18,573 nucleotides of DNA from Oscillospiraceae bacterium UBA4632. Its GTDB lineage: Bacteria; Bacillota; Clostridia; Oscillospirales; Oscillospiraceae. This document shows positions 13,554 through 18,573 of this stretch, piece after piece. A program made the translations under genes and the position numbers. The notes under the pieces were generated by a model. The model saw only the letters and a program-made list of their open reading frames with translations. It did no database searches and had not been told where the DNA came from. Every line of letters starts with the position of its first letter. Position 1 is the first letter of the stretch. Location of the stretch: contig DHMW01000093.1 of the NCBI GenBank assembly GCA_002405995.1, positions 1 through 18,573 of the forward strand. Direction: 5' to 3'.

Positions 13554-14933
13554 ATGTTTTCCTATCTTCATCAGCCCAAGGGCTTTTACAAGCGGCTTTT
13601 CCTGCTGGCGCTGCCGGTCATCCTGCAAAATCTGATCACCACCTCGCTCGGTTTTCTCGATACGTTCATGGTGGGGCTGCTCAGCAGCGACCAGATGTCC
13701 GCCGTCACGGTGGCAAACGTGCCCGTCTTTATCATTCAGCTCGTCGTATTTGGCCTGCAAAGCGGTTCGAGCGTGCTCATTAGCCAGTACTGGGGTCACG
13801 GCGACCGCGAGAGCATCAACCGTGTCATGGGTATCGGCTTTCTCATTGCAGGCGGCGTAAGCGTCCTTTTTGCGGTGATCCTGTTTCTTTTCCCCGCGCA
13901 GGTGCTCGGCCTTGTCACCGACAATGCAGTGCTCATCACGCTGGGCGAGCCGTATCTGCGCATCGTCGGCTTCTCGTATATCTTCAACTCGCTCGCCTCG
14001 ATCTATATCGGGATGCAGCGCAGCATCGAAAATCCGCGCTTCGGCATGCTCGTATTCGGCGCGTCGATGCTCTTCAACACCGTCGGCAACTATGTGCTCA
14101 TCTTCGGCAAGCTTGGCTTCCCCGCGCTCGGCATCACGGGCGCGGCGGTGGCGACGCTGCTCTCGCGCGTGGTGGAATTCTTCCTCGCCTTCTCCTACGC
14201 TCTCCGCTGCCGCACCGTGCCGCTGATAAAGCGCGCGCTGCTGCGCCCGGGCATGGACATGCTGCGCCGCTTCCTGCGCTACAGCGCGCCGGTGCTGGTC
14301 AACGAGACCCTCTGGGGCACCGGCTTTTCAATGATCACGGTCATCATGGGGCACATGGCGGCAAGCGGCGATCTCATCGCCGCCTACACGCTCGCCGGAA
14401 ACATCGACAAGCTCATGACCTCCGGTATCTTCGGCATCGCAGCGGCGGTCGCGGTCATCGTCGGCAAGGAGATCGGCGCGGGCAACCTCAAGGGCGTGTA
14501 CAACATCGGGCGCGCGCTGTGCTTCACGGCGGCGGCGTTCGGGCTTGCCGTCGGCGTGCTGGAATATGTCCTGTTTCTTGTGCTGATGCGCCCGTATGTG
14601 ATGCCGCTGTTTTCCCTTTCCGCCGCAGCCGAGGCGCTCTGCGGCGTGATGATCGCCTGCTACGCCTGCGCCATGCCGCTCCACAGCTTTTCGACCACGA
14701 TGGTCGTTGGCGTGCTGCGCGGCGGCGGCGACGTGCGCGCCTCGCTCCTGATCGACAATATCCCGCTCTGGTGCGTCTCGCTGCCGGTGATGTACCTGCT
14801 CGGCATCGTGCTCAAGGTGCCCAACGAGGCTTTCTGCCTGTGCCTGATGGTCGAGTCCACCGTCAAGACGCCCATCGGCATCTGGCGCGTCCACAGCGGC
14901 AAATGGGTGCACGACATCACCCGCATCGAATAG
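13554..14933 (+). CDS. MATE family efflux transporter
   Basis: The 459-residue membrane protein has about 12 hydrophobic segments in two similar halves, as expected for MATE drug/sodium or drug/proton antiporters. Typical segments are LALPVILQNLITTSLGFLDT at the first helix, QSGSSVLISQYWGHGD in the loop after helix 2, GMQRSIENPRFGM, LGITGAAVATLLSR, and in the second half AAAVAVIVGKEIGAGN and TTMVVGVLRGGGDVRASLLI. It would export cationic or other toxic compounds; the substrate cannot be read from sequence. The ATG has GAGG upstream and lies 20 bases behind the cysteine desulfurase gene. A strong terminator follows. C-terminal residues HSGKWVHDITRI are a usual MATE ending. Confidence 0.92.
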   Translation: MFSYLHQPKGFYKRLFLLALPVILQNLITTSLGFLDTFMVGLLSSDQMSAVTVANVPVFIIQLVVFGLQSGSSVLISQYWGHGDRESINRVMGIGFLIAGGVSVLFAVILFLFPAQVLGLVTDNAVLITLGEPYLRIVGFSYIFNSLASIYIGMQRSIENPRFGMLVFGASMLFNTVGNYVLIFGKLGFPALGITGAAVATLLSRVVEFFLAFSYALRCRTVPLIKRALLRPGMDMLRRFLRYSAPVLVNETLWGTGFSMITVIMGHMAASGDLIAAYTLAGNIDKLMTSGIFGIAAAVAVIVGKEIGAGNLKGVYNIGRALCFTAAAFGLAVGVLEYVLFLVLMRPYVMPLFSLSAAAEALCGVMIACYACAMPLHSFSTTMVVGVLRGGGDVRASLLIDNIPLWCVSLPVMYLLGIVLKVPNEAFCLCLMVESTVKTPIGIWRVHSGKWVHDITRIE

Positions 14934-14936
14934 GGA

Positions 14937-14974
14937 AGAGAGGAGGGGCCGCACCCCTCCTCTCTCTTATTTTT
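14937..14974 (+). terminator. Intrinsic terminator of the MATE gene
   Basis: A perfect 12-bp stem AGAGAGGAGGGG / CCCCTCCTCTCT around CCGCA is followed by CTTATTTTT. The T-rich end overlaps the last codons of the convergent EamA gene, so the two units are packed end to end. Confidence 0.88.
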
Positions 14975-15926
14975 CCGCTCTCTCCCTCCGCAGCTCGCGC
15001 AGCACCGGCACGCTGACGCACAGCGACGCTGCCGCAAAAAGCGCGATGCCGGCCATGCGGTTCGCGCTGATCTGCTCGTGGTACACGGCAACTGCCAGCA
15101 CCGTTGCGAGAACGGGCTTGATCAGATACACGAACGACGCCTCCGTCGCGGAGGTGTACTCCGTGATCTTTGCCGTGAGCAGAAGACCGAGCGCGGCGCA
15201 GCCGATGCCCACATGGCACAGCAGCAGCGTGGATCTGAGCGTAAAGCCGGTGAAAAACGGGACGTTTGCGAAGATCTCCAGCCCCAGGCTGCCGTAAAGC
15301 GCGCCGACTGCCGGAAGCTCACCGAGCAGCAGCAGGAGCAGAAGCTCCACCCCGCCGGCGAGCATACTGAACGTTGTGATCACGAGCGCGCCCAGCCGCG
15401 GCAGCCGCAGCTTGCAGAGCGTGCCGTACATGGCGAACAGCACCGTGGCGGCAAGGATCTCCGCAAAGCCGCGCGGGCTGATCTCAAGCTGCGCGGGATT
15501 CAGGATAAAAAGGATGCCGGCGATCTCTACGCCGATGGCGGCGAGGTGGTTTTTCTTCAGCGGCTCGCGAAGGATCAGGTGCGCCGCCGCGGCGGCAAAC
15601 ACAGGGTTTCCCGAATAGATGATGGAAGCTGCCGAAGCGTCCATATGCAGCACCGCCATCTGCAAAAGCGACATGTGCAGCGTCACCGTCAGGAAACCGA
15701 GCAGCGCAAAATACCCCCAATCCGACTCCGTGAGCCGGATATCCCGCTTCCTGAGCTCGTGCAGTGCAAAGGGCGTCAGCGCGGCCGCGCCGAGCAGCAC
15801 GCGCTCTACCGTCACCTGCATGGGCGCGAACGCCCCGCCGAGCGCCTTGAGCGCGACCTCGGTGGTGGAATAGAGCATAGCGGCAAGCAGGATGCAAAGA
15901 TATCCCCGTTTCCGATTTTCCGTCAT
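14967..15926 (-). CDS. EamA/DMT family transporter
   Basis: The 319-residue product has ten likely membrane segments in two EamA repeats. The first repeat runs from GYLCILLAAMLYSTTEVALKAL to HLILREPLKKNHLAAIGVEI; the second runs from EILAATVLFAMYGTLCKLRL to the closing YHEQISANRMAGIALFAAAS. The LREPL and YHEQIS segments before the last helix of each repeat are the usual DMT signature (E-x-hydrophobic). Members move amino acids, metabolites or drugs across the inner membrane; no substrate can be assigned here. The start ATG is preceded by AGGAGG. It is transcribed toward the MATE gene, and its own terminator is not evident apart from the shared hairpin. Confidence 0.88.
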   Translation of the reverse strand: MTENRKRGYLCILLAAMLYSTTEVALKALGGAFAPMQVTVERVLLGAAALTPFALHELRKRDIRLTESDWGYFALLGFLTVTLHMSLLQMAVLHMDASAASIIYSGNPVFAAAAAHLILREPLKKNHLAAIGVEIAGILFILNPAQLEISPRGFAEILAATVLFAMYGTLCKLRLPRLGALVITTFSMLAGGVELLLLLLLGELPAVGALYGSLGLEIFANVPFFTGFTLRSTLLLCHVGIGCAALGLLLTAKITEYTSATEASFVYLIKPVLATVLAVAVYHEQISANRMAGIALFAAASLCVSVPVLRELRRERAEK

Positions 15927-16016
15927 TTTCTTCCTCCTCGTCCGGTCTTGCGCCGAAGCACCGTTATTTTACGCCGCGCGTGCAGAAAATGCAACCACGC
16001 CGTGTCCGTTTTCGCA

Positions 16017-16051
16017 GAAAAAGCGCCGCTCCGACGGTCGGAGCGGCGCTT
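16017..16051 (-). terminator. Intrinsic terminator of the DAACS transporter gene
   Basis: A 14-bp perfect stem AAGCGCCGCTCCGA / TCGGAGCGGCGCTT with a 3-base loop is followed on the minus strand by TTTTT. It lies about 30 bases after the stop codon of the gene that ends at 16081. Confidence 0.88.
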
Positions 16052-16080
16052 CCCGCATGATTTTCGATGGCGCGCGCCGC

Positions 16081-17316
16081 TTACTTGGCGGTCTGCGCGG
16101 TCTTCTTGCTCTCCCACTTCGTCACGCAGCAGGCGCAGGAGATATCGCCCGTGATGTTGAGGCAGGTACGGCCCATGTCGAACAGGCGGTCGATGCCGTA
16201 AATGATCATGATCATATCGACGGGGATGTTCATCGCCTCGAGCACCATGGCGAGCATGATCATGCCCGCGCCCGGCGTACCGGCGGTGCCGATGGAGGCA
16301 AGCGTCGCGGTGACGACAATGGTGACCATCTGGCCAAGCGTCAGCGTCATGCCGCAGCAGGTGGCAAGGAAGATTGTAGCGACGCACTGATAGATGGCGG
16401 TGCCGTCCATATTGATCGTTGCGCCGAGGGGAATGACAAAGGAGGAGACGTCGTTCTCCGCGCCCAGCTCATCCGCGCACTCCTTGCTCAGGGGGATGGT
16501 AGCGGCGGAGGAGGTGGAGGTGAAGGCGAAGATCATCGCAGGGGATGCCTTCTTGAAGAAGGTGAAGGGGCTGATGCCCGCAAACGCCTTGGCGGAGAAG
16601 GAGTAGCAGAGGATCGCGTGGACGATGTAGCCGAGGTACGCGCAGCCGAGCACCACGGCAAGAGAGCCGAGGATCTCGGGGCCCTGCGTGGCGACGACCC
16701 ACGCCATCATCGTGAACACGCCGATGGGGCTGAGGGCGATGATGAACGCCATCACGCGCTCGATGACCGCATAGAGCGTGGAGACCATATCCTTGGCGAG
16801 CTTGCCCTTTTCGCCCGCGGCAAGGATGCCGCCGCCGAACATCAGGGCGATCACGATGACCTGCAGCATGTTTGCATCGGTGAAGGACTTCCACATATTG
16901 CTCGGGAAGATAGCGACCAGGGTATCCATGAAGTTGGCGCTGGTGGCCTTATCCCAGACCGCGCCGTCCTCCAGCGCGAGCGTGGGGAACCAGCCCGCAT
17001 TGTTGAAGAGATTTGCGAACACCAGCCCGATCACGCAGGCGCAGGCGGTGGTCACGAGGAAGTAGGCGACCGTCTTCCAGCCGACAGAGCCGACCTTTTT
17101 CATGTCGCCCATGGAGATGATGCCGTCGATCATCGACAGCAGCACGACAGGAACGACGATGAACTTGAGGAGGTTGACGAAGATGGTGCCGAAGGGCTTT
17201 AAGTAGTTGGTCGTGAACTCGGGTATTCCCAGCTTATAAAAGACATAGCCGGCCAGAATACCGAGCAGCAGCGCAATTCCGATCTGCTTCGGCAAGCTGA
17301 ATTTTTTCTTTTCCAT
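16081..17316 (-). CDS. Dicarboxylate/amino acid:cation symporter (DAACS, GltP/DctA-like)
   Basis: The 411-residue secondary transporter has about eight membrane helices and two re-entrant hairpins. Family hallmarks: NLLKFIVVPVVLLSMIDGI in an early helix, the serine-rich hairpin tip FTSTSSAATIPLS, GATINMDGTAIYQ (the NMDGT cation/substrate motif), SIGTAGTPGAGMIML, and the final YGIDRLFDMGRTCLNITGD helix. The R in DRLFDMGRT suggests an acidic substrate (glutamate, aspartate or C4-dicarboxylate), because this position reads the charge of the bound side chain in known members. ATG 17316 is preferred to an in-frame GTG at 17325 because the MEKKKFSLPKQIG start is usual and AGGAAAG lies at 17329-17335. 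A promoter and terminator frame it as a single-gene unit. It ends with TKWESKK and a short polar tail. Confidence 0.92.
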   Translation of the reverse strand: MEKKKFSLPKQIGIALLLGILAGYVFYKLGIPEFTTNYLKPFGTIFVNLLKFIVVPVVLLSMIDGIISMGDMKKVGSVGWKTVAYFLVTTACACVIGLVFANLFNNAGWFPTLALEDGAVWDKATSANFMDTLVAIFPSNMWKSFTDANMLQVIVIALMFGGGILAAGEKGKLAKDMVSTLYAVIERVMAFIIALSPIGVFTMMAWVVATQGPEILGSLAVVLGCAYLGYIVHAILCYSFSAKAFAGISPFTFFKKASPAMIFAFTSTSSAATIPLSKECADELGAENDVSSFVIPLGATINMDGTAIYQCVATIFLATCCGMTLTLGQMVTIVVTATLASIGTAGTPGAGMIMLAMVLEAMNIPVDMIMIIYGIDRLFDMGRTCLNITGDISCACCVTKWESKKTAQTAK

Positions 17317-17377
17317 AACATACACACACTTTCCTAAAATATCTCCTGTTTATAGGGTTTATCAATAGGAGTGATTC

Positions 17378-17406
17378 ATTTTACATCATCTTTATGTGCT
17401 TGGCAA
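17378..17406 (-). promoter_or_regulatory. Promoter of the DAACS transporter gene
   Basis: On the minus strand TTGCCA (17406-17401) and TAAAAT (17383-17378) are spaced 17 bases apart, about 60 bases before the start codon. Confidence 0.6.
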
Positions 17407-17496
17407 TCCTTTTCGCAGGAAAAATTCCCTTTTTCGCCTTGTTATTTTCCACAAAAATGACAGAGTGCCTTCATCATTCTTGTTTAAAATCCCAGC

Positions 17497-17525
17497 TTGC
17501 TTTTTTCTCCGCTTTCGGGTATCCT
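17497..17525 (+). promoter_or_regulatory. Probable promoter of the uraA leader
   Basis: TTGCTT (17497-17502), 17 bases, TATCCT (17520-17525). Transcription would begin near 17532, about 28 bases before the leader reading frame. No comparable promoter was found between the leader terminator and uraA, so uraA probably depends on this one. Confidence 0.5.
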
Positions 17526-17559
17526 ATGCCAGAAGAAAATGAAACGGAGGGACCGCGCC

Positions 17560-17643
17560 ATGAAGCTCTGCACTGTGCCGAAAAAGAAAGCTCCTGCCGT
17601 TGGTGTTTCTGTTTTTATTGATATCGTTTCTATTGACCGGTAA
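17560..17643 (+). CDS. Putative 27-residue uraA leader peptide
   Basis: An ATG with a strong ribosome site (CGGAGGGA at 17545-17552) opens a frame for a 27-residue peptide: MKLCTVPKKKAPAVGVSVFI, then DIVSIDR. The last third is encoded by a U-rich stretch (17605-17634), and the TAA stop forms the inner end of the 5' arm of a terminator hairpin. Nothing marks it as a known protein. The position between a promoter and an attenuator-like hairpin ahead of a pyrimidine transporter gene suggests a regulatory leader peptide, in the manner of the E. coli pyrBI leader. Translation and regulation are inferred; a chance short frame is possible but less likely given the ribosome site. Confidence 0.5.
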   Translation: MKLCTVPKKKAPAVGVSVFIDIVSIDR

Positions 17644-17666
17644 TTGTTTTACCGGTCTTTCTTTTT
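17635..17666 (+). terminator. Terminator/attenuator in front of uraA
   Basis: GACCGGTAA (17635-17643) and TTACCGGTC (17649-17657) make a perfect 9-bp stem around TTGTT and are followed by TTTCTTTTT. The stop codon of the leader frame is the TAA in the 5' arm. uraA starts 77 bases downstream of the T-run with no clear promoter of its own, so some read-through seems necessary. A small second stem, GCCC/GGGC, lies just downstream (about 17667-17680). Confidence 0.75.
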
Positions 17667-17742
17667 GCCCGCGCGGGGCGCAGCAGCCGTTTGGTCAAAT
17701 AGGAACATAGATCAAAAAACGAAAAGAAAGAGGGAAGATCAC

Positions 17743-18573
17743 ATGAAGAAAGAACTCGGACACGAAGCCATCTACGATGCCCGCCAGCTGGGCGCCCCCA
17801 GAATGCTGGTGCTGGGATTGCAGCACATGTTCGCCATGTTCGGCGCAACGGTGCTGGTCCCCATCCTCGTGCAGGGCTACGGACTGCCGCTCTCCATCCA
17901 GACGACGCTGCTGTTCGCAGGTCTCGGCACGCTGCTGTTCCACGTCTGCACCAAGCTGAAGGTCCCCGCGTTCCTCGGCTCCTCGTTCGCCTACCTCGGC
18001 GGCTTCGAGACCGTTGCCAAGCTGGACTCCGGCAAGTACGCCGGCATGAGCGGCGATGAAAAGCTTGCCTATGCGCTCGGCGGCATCGTGATCGCGGGTC
18101 TTCTCTATCTGGTGCTCGCGCTCCTCTTCAAGCTCCTCGGCGCCAAGAAGGTCATGCGCTACTTCCCGCCCATCGTCACCGGCCCCATGATCATCATGAT
18201 CGGCCTGAATCTTTCCGGCTCCGCGATCAGCAATGCCGCGACCTGCTGGTGGCTCGCGCTTGTCGCCATGGCGATCATCGTGGTTGCCAACATCTGGGGC
18301 AAGGGCATGATCAAGATCATCCCCATCCTGCTCGGTGTCGTCGGCAGCTACATCGTCGCCCTGATCGCCACCGCCTGCGGCGCGCAGCTCCCCGATGCCG
18401 ACGGCGTGATGCAGCCGCTCGTCAACTTTGCCTCCGTCAGCAAGGCGGACCTGATCGGTCTCCAGCAGTTCGTCATCGCAAAGTTTGATCTCACCTCCAT
18501 CCTTGTCATGGCGCCCATCGCCATCGCCGCCATGATGGAGCACATCGGCGATGTCTCCGCCATCTCCTCCACC
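17743..18573 (+). CDS. uraA: Uracil permease (NCS2 family), 3' end outside window
   Basis: The 277 visible residues belong to a uracil/xanthine-type NCS2 nucleobase transporter that imports uracil with protons for pyrimidine salvage. Recognised segments: RMLVLGLQHMFAMFGATVLV at the first helix, LVPILVQGYGLPLSIQTTLL, VPAFLGSSFAYLGGFETVAK (helix 3 substrate region), YFPPIVTGPMIIMIGLNLS, and the substrate-binding helix reached at the edge, MEHIGDVSAISST, whose MEHIGD glutamate and GD contact uracil in UraA. About 150 further residues are expected beyond the window. The start has AGAGGGAAG upstream. The UraA rather than PucJ/xanthine assignment rests on the MEHIGD form and on the pyrimidine-attenuator-like leader, and is likely but not certain. 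Confidence 0.9.
   Translation, partial: MKKELGHEAIYDARQLGAPRMLVLGLQHMFAMFGATVLVPILVQGYGLPLSIQTTLLFAGLGTLLFHVCTKLKVPAFLGSSFAYLGGFETVAKLDSGKYAGMSGDEKLAYALGGIVIAGLLYLVLALLFKLLGAKKVMRYFPPIVTGPMIIMIGLNLSGSAISNAATCWWLALVAMAIIVVANIWGKGMIKIIPILLGVVGSYIVALIATACGAQLPDADGVMQPLVNFASVSKADLIGLQQFVIAKFDLTSILVMAPIAIAAMMEHIGDVSAISST

Noticed and set aside
15892..17202. Plus-strand frame of about 436 codons opposite the DAACS gene
   Set aside because: Rich in H, D, G and R without any domain; the minus strand carries the transporter motifs, a promoter and a terminator.
17532..17742. PyrR-type attenuator or known riboswitch in the uraA leader
   Set aside because: I could not find the conserved PyrR-binding loop or a recognisable aptamer; the ribosome-coupled reading fits the visible parts better.
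17695..18543. Minus-strand frame of about 280 codons opposite uraA
   Set aside because: Antisense shadow of a clear NCS2 transporter gene.
1..18573. CRISPR arrays, tRNA and rRNA genes, intact insertion sequences
   Set aside because: No regularly spaced repeats, tRNA-like cloverleaf with conserved TTCRANY loop, rRNA sequence or transposase gene was noticed by eye on either strand.

Overview
The window looks like a chromosome segment from a spore-forming Clostridia bacterium with a fairly high GC content, most likely from the Oscillospiraceae and relatives. This rests on an alpha/beta small acid-soluble spore protein, AGGAGG-type ribosome sites, GC-rich codons in the housekeeping genes, and typical Firmicute genes (MsmX-type ATPase, MtaB, UraA, DUF6512, TIGR04255). 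The taxon is inferred; no rRNA or other marker gene is present.

Region 1 (about 1-4100) is an accessory island. It starts with remnants that resemble the cargo of integrative conjugative elements: a strong promoter, a truncated excisionase-like HTH gene and a small conserved protein. These are followed by a visibly AT-rich type II restriction-modification module in the order C-R-M: an Xre-type control protein, a XamI-family endonuclease, and an Eco57I/TaqI-like adenine methyltransferase. The genes are packed tightly, and a promoter in front of them has symmetric repeats across its -10 box. Immediately downstream is the first ~45 codons of a SIR2-like gene, cut off at about 3909, where the accessory DNA appears to end. 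A short imperfect direct repeat (96-116 and 3984-4003) brackets the island.

Region 2 (about 4100-7470): an SASP gene with a sigma-G-like promoter (minus strand); then on the plus strand a TIGR04255 gene behind a perfect consensus promoter, a small polytopic membrane protein, and an MsmX/UgpC-type sugar ABC ATPase with an odd long leader. Region 3 (7473-8048) holds no convincing gene but has a tight cluster of DnaA-box-like sequences.

Region 4 (8049-12244) is on the minus strand: mtaB, yfbR, a DUF4349 lipoprotein gene and a UlaG-like metallo-hydrolase gene, closely spaced, and then a DUF6512 membrane protein gene. Region 5: cysteine desulfurase and MATE efflux genes (plus strand), then EamA transporter and DAACS dicarboxylate/glutamate transporter genes (minus strand). 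Region 6: a uracil permease gene (uraA) that runs off the window end. Its leader contains a 27-codon reading frame with a good ribosome site, a U-rich stretch and a terminator hairpin that incorporates the stop codon. This layout resembles the E. coli pyrBI attenuator and is the most interesting regulatory candidate in the window.

No CRISPR array, rRNA, tRNA, or complete transposase or integrase gene was seen.
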